A stretch of 64,000 nucleotides of DNA from Chloroflexota bacterium (GTDB taxonomy: Bacteria; Chloroflexota; Anaerolineae; Promineifilales; Promineifilaceae), in NCBI GenBank assembly GCA_014584575.1, contig JACTMP010000068.1, positions 1-64,000 of the forward strand. The letters are read 5' to 3'. The position numbers and the translations under genes are program-made. The notes beneath the pieces were generated by a model. The model saw only the letters and a program-made list of their open reading frames with translations, ran no database searches and was not told the DNA's origin. Of this stretch, positions 17,420 to 26,016 are shown piece by piece. How positions within the stretch are numbered: position 1 is the stretch's first letter; each line of letters starts with the position of its first letter.

Positions 17420-17830
17420 TTATTGGGGTATGACCCCCAACTGCTGCATCAGCCCCAAAAAATCAGCATTAAGCCACAATTCGGCCGCTTTGCCATTCGC
17501 ATACCGCAGGATAACAATGGCGTTGACCACCACTGGCTTGCCTGTCGCTGGCACACCCTGGAATTCGGCCCGGTGCGTGCCATGCAGACTGTGGCGAACG
17601 GCTACCCGGTCGCCATCGGCCACGACATCTTCAATCGTGAAACGAGAATCAGGAAAAGCGGCCAGGATAGCAGACATGGCCGCCACATACCCTGCCGTAT
17701 CCGTACTCTCTGGCCCCCAGCCATCGAAGCGGCAACCGGGGGCATAATGGGCTACCACGCCGTCCAGGTTGCGATCATTCAAAGCGGCAAAAACCTGGCG
17801 AGTAATGGTTTTGTTTGTTTCAGTAGGCAT
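17420..17830 (-). CDS. SnoaL-like protein (copy 2)
   Basis: 136 residues, paralogous to the genes on both sides: ITRQVFAALNDRNLDGVVAH, ILAAFPDSRFTIEDVVADGD, GVPATGKPVVVNAIVILRYA, AELWLNADFLGLMQQLGVIP. It has the W-G/F-D-G core near YAPGCRFDGWGPE where other family members keep D-H-x-x. AAGGAGAAA precedes the ATG. The identical ending pattern M-Q-Q-L-G-V-I/M-P in copies 1 to 3 points to tandem duplication. Confidence 0.85.
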   Translation of the reverse strand: MPTETNKTITRQVFAALNDRNLDGVVAHYAPGCRFDGWGPESTDTAGYVAAMSAILAAFPDSRFTIEDVVADGDRVAVRHSLHGTHRAEFQGVPATGKPVVVNAIVILRYANGKAAELWLNADFLGLMQQLGVIPQ

Positions 17831-17865
17831 TTGAATTTCTCCTTTTTTCGATTGTCGGAATTTTC

Positions 17866-18279
17866 TCAGGACGGGATCACGCCTAACTGCTGCATCATGC
17901 CCAGTTGGTCCATGCGCACCCAGTTTTCTGCCAGCTTACCATTGGCAACGCGCCAGATGTCAATGTAACTGATCTTGACATGCCTGCCCGTAGGTGGCAG
18001 GCCCTGAAAGTCGCCCCGGTGCGTGCCGGCGATGGTGCCCCGTGTGACAACAGTGTCGCCTTCGGCAAAGGCGTCCTCAACTGTCACCTGCAAGTCGGGA
18101 AAGGCGGTGAAGAACATGCCCATAACGGCTTTGAAGCCATCAGGCCCTGGTGTGGGCGCCGGCATATCATAATTCACATAATGGGGGGCCAGCAGTTGGT
18201 CAAAAACATCAAGGTTTTGCTGGTTGAAGCCCTCTTCAAAAAGTTGTATTACAAGGTTTTTGTTTTGTTCTGTTGACAT
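17866..18279 (-). CDS. SnoaL-like protein (copy 3)
   Basis: 137 residues: NLVIQLFEEGFNQQNLDVFD, LLAPHYVNYDMP, MFFTAFPDLQVTVEDAFAEG, GTHRGDFQGLPPTGRHVKIS, GKLAENWVRMDQLGMMQQLG. This copy most closely matches the ester-cyclase consensus (T-H-x-G-x-F-x-G-x-P-P-T-G-R) and keeps W-R-V-A-N-G-K-L-A-E-N-W. It is separated by 35 bp from copy 2. Substrate unknown. Confidence 0.87.
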   Translation of the reverse strand: MSTEQNKNLVIQLFEEGFNQQNLDVFDQLLAPHYVNYDMPAPTPGPDGFKAVMGMFFTAFPDLQVTVEDAFAEGDTVVTRGTIAGTHRGDFQGLPPTGRHVKISYIDIWRVANGKLAENWVRMDQLGMMQQLGVIPS

Positions 18280-18334
18280 GTTTTTTTCCCTTTTTTATTT
18301 GGTGTAGAGGCTTTAGCCGGTACTCGCTGACGGC

Positions 18335-18530
18335 TCAAGCCTTTAACTGCTGCAAAAAGCCGAGGAAATCCGCTTCATTCCACCGTTCCACCACCTTGCC
18401 ATTGGCAAAACGCAAAATGGCGATGCCGTTCAACACGGCCGTCTTCCCCGTAGGCGGCATCCCATTAAACTCGCCCAAATGGGTGGCGCGCAGGCGATAA
18501 CGAATAGCGACTTTGTCCCCGTCTGTCAGT
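18335..18530 (-). pseudogene. Truncated fourth SnoaL-like copy
   Basis: The minus-strand frame ending at TGA 18335-18337 reads DGDKVAIRYRLRATHLGEFN, GMPPTGKTAVLNGIAILRFA and NGKVVERWNEADFLGFLQQL before KA. This is the C-terminal half of the same family. Upstream, a stop precedes the frame and the N-terminal half is replaced by unrelated sequence leading to the kinase promoter. No ribosome site. It is the broken end of the tandem array. Confidence 0.8.
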
Positions 18531-18659
18531 CATTTTCTGTCATAGTTTGCCTCCAAAAAAGATTTGATTTGCCTGCCACCCTTTGGATTACCAGGATGCA
18601 ATCAGGATACGGCCGTACCCCCTCCACCCACCAGTCCAAAAACTGTTCACTTTTTGTTC

Positions 18660-18702
18660 ATTTCCCCGGAAACTGCAAGTTTCCGGGGAAATCGCCTATA
18701 AT
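18660..18702 (+). promoter_or_regulatory. Palindrome and -10 element upstream of the kinase gene
   Basis: A perfect 15-bp palindrome (18660-18674 with 18678-18692, arm ATTTCCCCGGAAACT, loop GCA) is followed at 18697-18702 by TATAAT, 35 bp before the kinase ATG. The palindrome covers the place where a -35 box would lie, so it could be an operator. However a diverged copy at 22106-22138 overlaps the 3' end of the same gene, so it may simply be a repeat element. Confidence 0.55.
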
Positions 18703-18736
18703 TCTTGCTATTCAACAGCTCCGATCTGTCAACAGG

Positions 18737-21700
18737 ATGACCACAACACCAGCCATACCCGCCTCTCCCTTCAACTACCGCTACCGGCTGCATGAACGGC
18801 TGGGCAGCGGTGGCATGGGTGCGGTTTACCGGGCGCAAGACATCCTCACCGGCGAAGAAGTGGCGCTCAAACGAGTCATCAGCACGGCCGTCACCCCCCC
18901 CACGCCCGAACTCAAACTGGCCCTGGCCCGCGAATTCCAGGCATTGGCCGCCTTGCGCCACCCCCACATCATCGCCGCCCGTGACTATGGTTTTGACCAT
19001 ACCGGGCAGCCCTTTTTCACCATGGAACTGCTGCCCACGGCCGTACCCCTTACCCAGGCCGGACAATGGCAGGACACAACCGGCAAGGTGGCCCTGTTGG
19101 CCCAACTGCTCCAGGCGCTCATCTACGTCCATCGCCACCACATCATTCACCGCGACCTGAAACCAGGCAATGTGCTGGTGGCTGATGGGGTCGTCAAACT
19201 GCTCGATTTTGGGCTGGCGGCATTGGCCGGGCAGTCCGGGGATGCTTCCGGCACGCTGCTCTACATGGCCCCAGAACTGCTGCGCGGCGCGCCCGTCACG
19301 GCCGTCTCCGACCTCTATGCCGTTGGGGTGCTGGCCTATGAACTGCTGGCGGGTTGGCATCCCTTCGACCCCACATCCCTGGACTTTATCAAAAATCTGC
19401 TCACCCAGGAGCCGGATTTTAGCTATGTGGACGCCCCGCCGGAACTGGCGGCAGTGGTGCGGCGGCTGCTGGCCAAGCAGCCAGACGGCCGTTACCCCGA
19501 TGCCGCCTCTGCCCTGGAAGCGTTGTGCACGGCCGTTGCCCTACCCCTGCCCACCGAAACGGCCGTCACCCGTGACAGTTTTCTGCAAGCCGCTCCCTTC
19601 ACCGGCCGTCAGGCGGAACTGGCGCAACTGCTGGTCGCGCTGCAACAGGCGCAATCGGGGCATGGTAACGGCCTGTTGGTGGGCGGCGAAAGTGGCGTGG
19701 GCAAAAGCCGCCTGCTGAACGAACTGCGGACGCGGGCATTGGTGGCGGGCACGGCCGTATTACGCAGTAACGCCCGCACGGATGGCGGCCCCTTTCATCT
19801 GTGGCAGGAACTCTTGCCCTCGTTACTGCTCTTAGCGCCGCCGGATGAGATAGAAACGGCCGTCCTCGCCCCTCTCCTCCCGGACATCACCCGCTTCACC
19901 ACGATGGTTCCCCGCCCCCTGCCACCGTTAGAGCCAGACAAAGCCCGCACCCGCCTGCTGCTCACCATCATTGGCCTGCTGCACCGCGCCGCCCAAAAGC
20001 AGCCGCTCCTGCTGCTGCTGGAAGAGCTCCACTGGGCCGACGACGCCAGCCTGGAACTGCTGCAATGGCTCTTGCGTGACCTGGAAAAACGGCCGTGCCT
20101 CATTCTGGCGGCGTACCGGTTGGGCGAACGGCCGTCGCTGCCCACCGACCTGCCCACCATGACCCACCTGCGCCTGTCCCGCCTGCCCGCCGCCGCCATT
20201 GCCCAACTGAGCGAGGCGATGCTGGGGCCACACGGCCGTCAGCCGGCCCTGCTCACCTTCCTGGAACAGCAAACCGAAGGCAACACCTTCTTCATCGTCG
20301 AAGTGATGCGTACACTGGCTGAAGAAGCGGGGCGGCTGGACCACATTCCCCAGGCCGAAATGCCCGCCCACATCTTTCCCCAGGGCATCCAGGATGTCAT
20401 CCAGCGGCGGCTCAACCGCGTGGGCGAACAGCGCCAGTCCTTACTCCGGCTGGCCGCCATCGCCGGCCGCCAACTCGACCTCCACCTCCTCTCCCAGTTC
20501 GTAGTAGGCGATTCATCGCCGTCAGAAGGCGGTAAATCGCCTACTACGAACACAAACGTGATGGAAGAGTGGTTGACCGTTTGCGCCAACGCCCTCATCC
20601 TGGAACGGCCGGATGGCAGCCCTCACTGGCAGTTCAGCCACGACAAACTGCGTGAACGGCTGCTGGCCGACCTGCCCCCAGACGAAAAACAATCTCTGCA
20701 CCGGCAAATCGGTGAGGGTTTGGAAACCGTTTACGCCGCCCATCTCGCTCCGTACTACGGCGACCTGGCGGCCCATTTTCAAGGCGCGGGCCTGGCCGAG
20801 AAGGAGATCACCTACCGCCAACTGGCCGCCGCCCAGGCGCAGGCCGCCTACGCCAACGAGACCGCCCTGGTCCATTACGGCCGTCTGCTCACCCTCCTCC
20901 CCGACCCCACAACCCAGGCAGAAACGTTGCTGGCTGCGGCCGCCATCCTCAAGCTGACCGGCCGCTGGCCGGAGGCAGAATCCCACCTGACGGCCGCTAC
21001 CGAACTGGCGCAGCAGACGGCCGATCCCCTGCTGCAAGCCCGCTGTTTCCGGGCGTTGGGCAACCTGCACCGCAGCCGGGGCGACTACACTGCCGCCCGT
21101 CGCTGGCTGGCGGCGGCGCAAAATCTGCTGACAATTGGCGATGTCTCCTTACTGGTGGATGTCCTGGTAGAGATTGGCAACGTCTACCAGCAGCAGGGGG
21201 CGTATGAGGCGGCACGGCCGTATCTGCAACTGGCGCGGGAACAGGCAGAAGCGACCAATGACCGCGCCGCCATCGCCCTGGCCTGGCACAACCTGGGCAG
21301 CAATGAGTACATGCAAAGCCAGTACCAGAGCGCGCAAACGTTTTACGAAAAGGCGCTGGCTGTCCGGTTGGAACTGGAAGACAAACCGGGCTGCGCCAAC
21401 GCCTATAACAATCTGGGCAACATCGCCTTCCGCCTGGGCGACTATGACACGGCGCAGCAGCAATATACCGCCAGCCTGGAACTGCGCCGCCAGATGGGGG
21501 ATGTGTGGGGTACGGCCGCTTCCCTCAACAACCTGGGCATCGTGCCTTACCACCGGCAGGATTACGAAGCTGCCCGGCGCTACTGGGAAGAAGCATTGGC
21601 CGTGCGCCGGGCGTTGGGCGACGAGTGGGCTATCAGCCAGACGGTGGACAATCTGGCGCTCATCGCCCGCGTGCAGGGGCGTTACGCCGAAGCGTTGCAG

Positions 21701-22141
21701 TTAAGCGCTGAGGGCATCCAGCGCCGCCGCCAACTGGATGACAAACAGGGGTTGGCGATTGCCCTGGGCAACCGCGCCCGCCTCTTTGCCGACATGGACG
21801 ACCTGCCCGCCGCTGACTCCCTTTACCGGGAAAGTCTGGCCCTCTCGCAGGAGATTGATGACCGGCGCGGGGTGGTGTATTGTTTGATTGGGCTGGCGGA
21901 TGTGTACCGGCGGCAGGGGACAGCGGATGTGACACGGCCGTACCAACTCATCCTGTTCGCCCAACGGCTGCTGGCGGAAATGGCGGCGCACATGGAACAG
22001 GACGAACAAGAATTGGCCGGGCTGGTGCTGGTGCAGGCGGAACGGGAATTGGACACGGCCGTGCGCGAAGCCGCCCGCGCCGCAGTGGAAATGATGTCGC
22101 TACCCATTTCCCCAGAAACTTTGAGTTTTCGGGGAAATTAG
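18737..22141 (+). CDS. Ser/Thr protein kinase fused to AAA-type ATPase and TPR repeats
   Basis: 1134 residues from ATG 18737. Kinase domain 18-280: LGSGGMGAVYRA glycine loop, VALKRVI lysine, IIHRDLKPGNVLV catalytic loop, KLLDFGLAAL and MAPELL. Next a PknK/predicted-ATPase module with FTGRQAELAQL, Walker A GGESGVGKSRLL (about 315) and LLLLLEELHWADD. The C-terminal 450 residues are TPRs (NAYNNLGNIAFRLGDYDTAQ type). Residues about 588-605 are written by an inserted palindrome (20498-20550). The last residues (PISPETLSFRGN) lie in another palindrome. Likely a signalling scaffold that phosphorylates or binds the NTPase encoded 7 bp downstream. Confidence 0.92.
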   Translation: MTTTPAIPASPFNYRYRLHERLGSGGMGAVYRAQDILTGEEVALKRVISTAVTPPTPELKLALAREFQALAALRHPHIIAARDYGFDHTGQPFFTMELLPTAVPLTQAGQWQDTTGKVALLAQLLQALIYVHRHHIIHRDLKPGNVLVADGVVKLLDFGLAALAGQSGDASGTLLYMAPELLRGAPVTAVSDLYAVGVLAYELLAGWHPFDPTSLDFIKNLLTQEPDFSYVDAPPELAAVVRRLLAKQPDGRYPDAASALEALCTAVALPLPTETAVTRDSFLQAAPFTGRQAELAQLLVALQQAQSGHGNGLLVGGESGVGKSRLLNELRTRALVAGTAVLRSNARTDGGPFHLWQELLPSLLLLAPPDEIETAVLAPLLPDITRFTTMVPRPLPPLEPDKARTRLLLTIIGLLHRAAQKQPLLLLLEELHWADDASLELLQWLLRDLEKRPCLILAAYRLGERPSLPTDLPTMTHLRLSRLPAAAIAQLSEAMLGPHGRQPALLTFLEQQTEGNTFFIVEVMRTLAEEAGRLDHIPQAEMPAHIFPQGIQDVIQRRLNRVGEQRQSLLRLAAIAGRQLDLHLLSQFVVGDSSPSEGGKSPTTNTNVMEEWLTVCANALILERPDGSPHWQFSHDKLRERLLADLPPDEKQSLHRQIGEGLETVYAAHLAPYYGDLAAHFQGAGLAEKEITYRQLAAAQAQAAYANETALVHYGRLLTLLPDPTTQAETLLAAAAILKLTGRWPEAESHLTAATELAQQTADPLLQARCFRALGNLHRSRGDYTAARRWLAAAQNLLTIGDVSLLVDVLVEIGNVYQQQGAYEAARPYLQLAREQAEATNDRAAIALAWHNLGSNEYMQSQYQSAQTFYEKALAVRLELEDKPGCANAYNNLGNIAFRLGDYDTAQQQYTASLELRRQMGDVWGTAASLNNLGIVPYHRQDYEAARRYWEEALAVRRALGDEWAISQTVDNLALIARVQGRYAEALQLSAEGIQRRRQLDDKQGLAIALGNRARLFADMDDLPAADSLYRESLALSQEIDDRRGVVYCLIGLADVYRRQGTADVTRPYQLILFAQRLLAEMAAHMEQDEQELAGLVLVQAERELDTAVREAARAAVEMMSLPISPETLSFRGN
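20498..20550. repeat. CGTAGTAGGCGAT palindrome inside the kinase gene
   Basis: Arms 20498-20520 and 20528-20550 match in 21 of 23 positions, loop GTCAGAA. It is the same element as the intergenic one at 17361-17415. Within the kinase it is read in frame as VVGDSSPSEGGKSPTT, between the ATPase and TPR parts, with no frameshift. Confidence 0.9.
22106..22138. repeat. ATTTCCCC palindrome overlapping the kinase 3' end
   Basis: Diverged copy of the palindrome at 18660-18692 (two arm mismatches). It encodes the final residues of the kinase and ends three bases before its stop is complete. The next gene starts at 22149. Confidence 0.75.
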
Positions 22142-22148
22142 AGGTGAA

Positions 22149-24218
22149 ATGTCTACCTCCTTACAAACACGATTAGAACAGGCGCGGCGGCGGCAGTTTG
22201 TGGGGCGGGCCGATGACAAAGCGTTGTTCCAGGCGGCGCTGGCAGCCGAGGAACTACCCTTTGTGGTGCTGCATCTCTTTGGGCCGGGCGGTATTGGCAA
22301 GACAACGCTGCTGCGCGAATTTGCCCATATGGCCAGGCAGATGGGGGCGCGGGTGGTGCTGCTGGACGGCCGTGATACCGACCCCTCGCCTCCCTTTTTT
22401 GAAGCCGCCCTGCGCGCCGCCCTGCAACTGCCCGCCGACGCCGATATTGCTGCTTCACTGCCGCGTAACGGCCGTACCGTCCTGCTGATTGATACCTACG
22501 AACTGCTGACCCCGCTGGATAACTGGCTGCGCAACGACTTTTTGCCTCAACTGCCGGATAACGTGCTGCTGGTGCTGGCCGGGCGGCAACCGCCGGGTCT
22601 GGCCTGGCGCGCCGACCCCGGCTGGCAGGCGATGATGCGCATAGTGCCATTGCGTAATCTGAGCGTGGCCGAAAGCCGGGATTACCTGGCGCGGCGCGGT
22701 ATTCCCGCCAACCAGCACGACGCCGTACTCTCTTTCACACACGGCCACGCCCTGGCGCTCTCGCTGGTGGCGGATGTGGCTGCGCAACAACCAGACGCCC
22801 CTTTCCAACCGGAAAAAGCGCCGGATGTGATCCGGGCGCTGCTGGCACAGTTCATCGAACAGGCGCCCACACCCGCTCACCGCGAAGCGTTGGAAGCGTG
22901 TGCCCTGGTGCGGCTGACAACCGAATCTTTGCTGGCGGTTTTACTCGACCAGCCAGATGCCCACGATCTTTTTGAATGGCTGCGTGGTCTGTCGTTTATG
23001 GATGCCAGTCGGCATGGTCTTTATCCACACGATCTGGCGCGGGAGGCGCTGGCGGCCGATTTGCGCTGGCGGCGGCCCGAACTCCATGCACTGCTGCACG
23101 GCCGTGCCCGCCACTTCTACATCCAGCGTATCCAGCATGGCGACCCCCGCGAACAACGCCACATCCTGGCCGACTACATCTTCCTGCACCGCGACAACCC
23201 CATGGTGCGCCCCTATTTTGAATGGCAGATCAGCGGCCACGTGTTTACCGACCGGCTGCATCCCCGTGATATTGTGCCCGTGCTGGTGATGGTGGAGCGG
23301 CACGAGGGGGCCGCGTCAGCACAACTGGCAGCGCATTGGCTGGCCCGTTTCCCGGAGCGGGCAGCCGTCTTCCGGCAGGCGGGCGGCGATGTGCAGGGCT
23401 TTTTGCTGCTACTGCCGTTGGCGCAGCTACAGGCGGCGGAACGGGAGAATGACCCGGCCACCCGCGCCGCCTGGAATTTCCTGGAAAACAGTGCGCCGCT
23501 ACGCGCCAAAGAATCAGCCACCTTGTTCCGCTTCTGGCTGGCGGCGGACAGTTATCAGGTGGTTTCGCCGGTGCAGAGCCGCATTTTCCTGAATGTGGTG
23601 CAGCATTATCTGACGACGCCGGGATTGGCGTATACGTTGTTTCCCTGCGCCGACCCGGATTTCTGGACGGCCGTGTTCACCTATGCCGATTTGCAGCGAT
23701 TACCGGCGGCCGATTTTGTGGTGGACGGCCGTCGTTATGGCGTGTATGGGCATGATTGGCGCAAAACGCCGCCCCTGGCCTGGCTGGAGTTGATGGCACA
23801 GCGGGAACTGGGGCTGACGGGCACGGCTCCGCTGCCGGCCGATGAGGTGCGGGTTTTGAGTGAGGCGGAATTTGGTACGGCCGTGCGCCAACTCCTGCGT
23901 GATTTTACCGATGACAACAGCTTGCAAAACAACCTGGTGTGGCAAACCGCTTTGCGCCACCAGATAGCCGGCCCAACAGACAATCCGGCCGAGGCGCTGC
24001 GCCACTTTGTGCGCCAACTGGTGGAGCCGCTGCGCCAATCGCCCCGCCAGGTGAAGCTGTACCGCGCGCTGTACCATACCTACTTTCAGCCGGCCGCCTC
24101 CCAGGAGCAGGCCGCTGAATTGCTGGACCTGCCCTTTAGCACCTACCGCCGCCATTTGCGCGAGGGGGTAGCGTATGTGGTAGCGCATCTATGGCGGCTG
24201 GAACAGGAGGCGAAGTAG
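22149..24218 (+). CDS. STAND-like ATP-binding protein
   Basis: 689 residues. Walker A is FGPGGIGKTTLLREF near residue 45, Walker B-like TVLLIDTYELL near 115, and a sensor-like LLVLAGRQPPG near 140. The rest is helical with no recognised repeat; the C-terminal LLDLPFSTYRRHLREGVAYV looks like a helix-turn-helix or helical DNA-binding end (family name not recognised). It begins 7 bp after the kinase gene and is certainly co-transcribed. It may be the kinase's partner or substrate. Not close enough to known antiviral STAND proteins for me to call it defence. Confidence 0.8.
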   Translation: MSTSLQTRLEQARRRQFVGRADDKALFQAALAAEELPFVVLHLFGPGGIGKTTLLREFAHMARQMGARVVLLDGRDTDPSPPFFEAALRAALQLPADADIAASLPRNGRTVLLIDTYELLTPLDNWLRNDFLPQLPDNVLLVLAGRQPPGLAWRADPGWQAMMRIVPLRNLSVAESRDYLARRGIPANQHDAVLSFTHGHALALSLVADVAAQQPDAPFQPEKAPDVIRALLAQFIEQAPTPAHREALEACALVRLTTESLLAVLLDQPDAHDLFEWLRGLSFMDASRHGLYPHDLAREALAADLRWRRPELHALLHGRARHFYIQRIQHGDPREQRHILADYIFLHRDNPMVRPYFEWQISGHVFTDRLHPRDIVPVLVMVERHEGAASAQLAAHWLARFPERAAVFRQAGGDVQGFLLLLPLAQLQAAERENDPATRAAWNFLENSAPLRAKESATLFRFWLAADSYQVVSPVQSRIFLNVVQHYLTTPGLAYTLFPCADPDFWTAVFTYADLQRLPAADFVVDGRRYGVYGHDWRKTPPLAWLELMAQRELGLTGTAPLPADEVRVLSEAEFGTAVRQLLRDFTDDNSLQNNLVWQTALRHQIAGPTDNPAEALRHFVRQLVEPLRQSPRQVKLYRALYHTYFQPAASQEQAAELLDLPFSTYRRHLREGVAYVVAHLWRLEQEAK

Positions 24219-24399
24219 GACTTTCAGCGCGTTTTTTATATCAGACGAGGGAAGGAATCCGGTAGGGAACGGCCGAGGGTGTCTATAAAATCCAGATTCG
24301 TCTAAAAACAGACGATTATTGGGCTATCTTTAGACGATAGACACGCCGTAACCCGTAAACCGCCATCCGAAGTCCGACTACCGTTCACCGATTACCCCC

Positions 24400-25932
24400 C
24401 TAACTTCCATCCCGAATCACCCGGCAGCTTTCAATATCAAACGTCACCTCGCCGATGTTCAGGTTGGTCTGGTCGCGGAAGCTGGCGGCAAAGTGCATAA
24501 AGCGGTAGACATCGGCAAAATTGGTCGCCAGCCCCACGGAAACACGAATGGCGCCGGCGCTCTTGTGCTCCCGGTATTGGATCATTTGCAGGAAGCGGGG
24601 CAAATTCAAATTCGGCTCATCGGCCATAATGCCCTGCACTTCTTCCGGCGTTAAATCCTCGGCCATCTCACCCGCACCGGGGTTGCAAAAGCAGCCGGTG
24701 CGCAGGGAAATGCCCTGCTGGTTCGCCAGTTCTTCAATGCGGCGGTAGTCAAGCAATTTTTCATCCGGCCCGTAAAAGTTGAGCGTGACCGTGCCGCCGC
24801 GATCAACCGTAGTAGTCGGGCCATAAATGCGGATCATGGGATGTCCATTTGAGTGGCGCAAGGCATACAAATGGGCCAACAGCCAACCCGTCAGGCAGCG
24901 TACCCGTTCGCCAATCGTCTCCATGCCGATGGATTCCAGGTGTTGCAGCCCAATTTTCACCGCCGGAATGTTCAAATAATCCACCGTGCCATCTTCAAAA
25001 CCGGCTTCGCCCGGCGTCAACACGTGGCCGCGCCCCTGCACCGTAGCAAAGTTCACCGTGCCTCCGGCAAACCAGGGGCGATGCAGTTTAGCCAGCGCTC
25101 GTTTATGCACCAACAGCGCGCCAATGCCCGTCGGGTAGCCAAACATCTTGTAAAAAGACAGGCTCACAAAATCGGGCTGAACCTGCTGCAAATCCAGCCG
25201 GTTGGTGGGCACAAAGGCCGCCGCATCCAGCAACACATCCCACCCCTTTTGGTGTGCCAGTTCAATATACGCCAATGGATGTTTGACGCCGGAGAAGTTC
25301 GACTGCGCCGGATAGGCAAACAGGTGCGGGTAGGCAGGGTCAATGGTATCCAGCAGTTCCACCAGTTTGTCCCGGTCAATGCGTAGTTCGGGGCGGGTGA
25401 GCGGCAGGTAAATGAATTCGGCCCCTTTGGCCTGGGCAAATTCGCGGATGCCGTTGACGGAGTTGTGGTTGTCAAAGGTGAGCAGGTAACGGCCGTGCGG
25501 CCCAAATGGATACGATTCCCCCACATGTTTGAGTGCGCCACTGGCGTTGGGGGTGAAGACGACCACGTAATCGTCGCCAGCGTTGAAGTATTGCCGCACG
25601 GTGCGGCGTGTGCCTTCCACCAGTTCCGTCATCGCCTGGGAGGTGGGGTTGGCGGAGTGGGGATTGCCGTAGACGTGGCTGCGCAGCAGCTCAAAATGTT
25701 TGTTTAGCTGTGATTCGGCATACAGGCCACCCCCGGTGTAATCCAGGTAAATCTGCCCCTGTTCATCCAGCCGCCGGTAATCGCTCTGGCGTAGTTGCGT
25801 CAGGCGATGGGTGGCGGCGTAGCTGGGGTAGTCCTGGAGAAATTGTAGGTAGGCGGTTTCCAGGGCAGAGGGGGGAAAGGCGGGGGGCGTGGCGACGGCC
25901 GTGTCCGTTTCTTCGATCAATGTGCTACACAT
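24400..25932 (-). CDS. Class V aminotransferase, molybdenum-cofactor sulfurase-like
   Basis: 510 residues. PLP-enzyme features: LDYTGGGLYAESQL, VVVFTPNASGALKHVGESYP, LFAYPAQSNFSG, VLLDAAAFVPTNRLDL (Asp to PLP nitrogen) and SLSFYKMFGYPTGIGALLV with the Schiff-base Lys. The Cys segment LRTGCFCNPGA is what MOCOS/ABA3-type sulfurases and some cysteine desulfurases carry. It lacks the C-terminal MOSC domain, so it may sulfurate another acceptor or be a stand-alone desulfurase/lyase. AAGGAG before the ATG. No Moco-enzyme gene is close. Confidence 0.85.
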   Translation of the reverse strand: MCSTLIEETDTAVATPPAFPPSALETAYLQFLQDYPSYAATHRLTQLRQSDYRRLDEQGQIYLDYTGGGLYAESQLNKHFELLRSHVYGNPHSANPTSQAMTELVEGTRRTVRQYFNAGDDYVVVFTPNASGALKHVGESYPFGPHGRYLLTFDNHNSVNGIREFAQAKGAEFIYLPLTRPELRIDRDKLVELLDTIDPAYPHLFAYPAQSNFSGVKHPLAYIELAHQKGWDVLLDAAAFVPTNRLDLQQVQPDFVSLSFYKMFGYPTGIGALLVHKRALAKLHRPWFAGGTVNFATVQGRGHVLTPGEAGFEDGTVDYLNIPAVKIGLQHLESIGMETIGERVRCLTGWLLAHLYALRHSNGHPMIRIYGPTTTVDRGGTVTLNFYGPDEKLLDYRRIEELANQQGISLRTGCFCNPGAGEMAEDLTPEEVQGIMADEPNLNLPRFLQMIQYREHKSAGAIRVSVGLATNFADVYRFMHFAASFRDQTNLNIGEVTFDIESCRVIRDGS

Positions 25933-25949
25933 GCGCTGCTCCTTTGAGG

Positions 25950-26011
25950 GTTTGTAGTAGGCACTTTAGTGCCGTTAACAGGCGATAGGCGATAAATCGC
26001 CTACTACGAAC
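25950..26011. repeat. CGTAGTAGGCGAT family, diverged copy
   Basis: Left half GTTTGTAGTAGGCACTTT and right half GGCGATAAATCGCCTACTAC form nested inverted repeats; outer arms GTAGTAGG/CCTACTAC match the family at 17361 and 20498. Located between two minus-strand genes. Confidence 0.8.
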
Positions 26012-26016
26012 GAATG

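Noticed and set aside
22149..24218. Antiviral STAND (Avs-like) defence gene
   Set aside because: It has a STAND-like ATPase but no nuclease or other effector domain, and the partner kinase resembles a regulator; defence context is missing.
24219..24399. Possible gene or RNA between the STAND and aminotransferase genes
   Set aside because: Only short, weak hairpins (for example CGTCT-AAAAAC-AGACG) and no ORF or promoter; nothing supportable.
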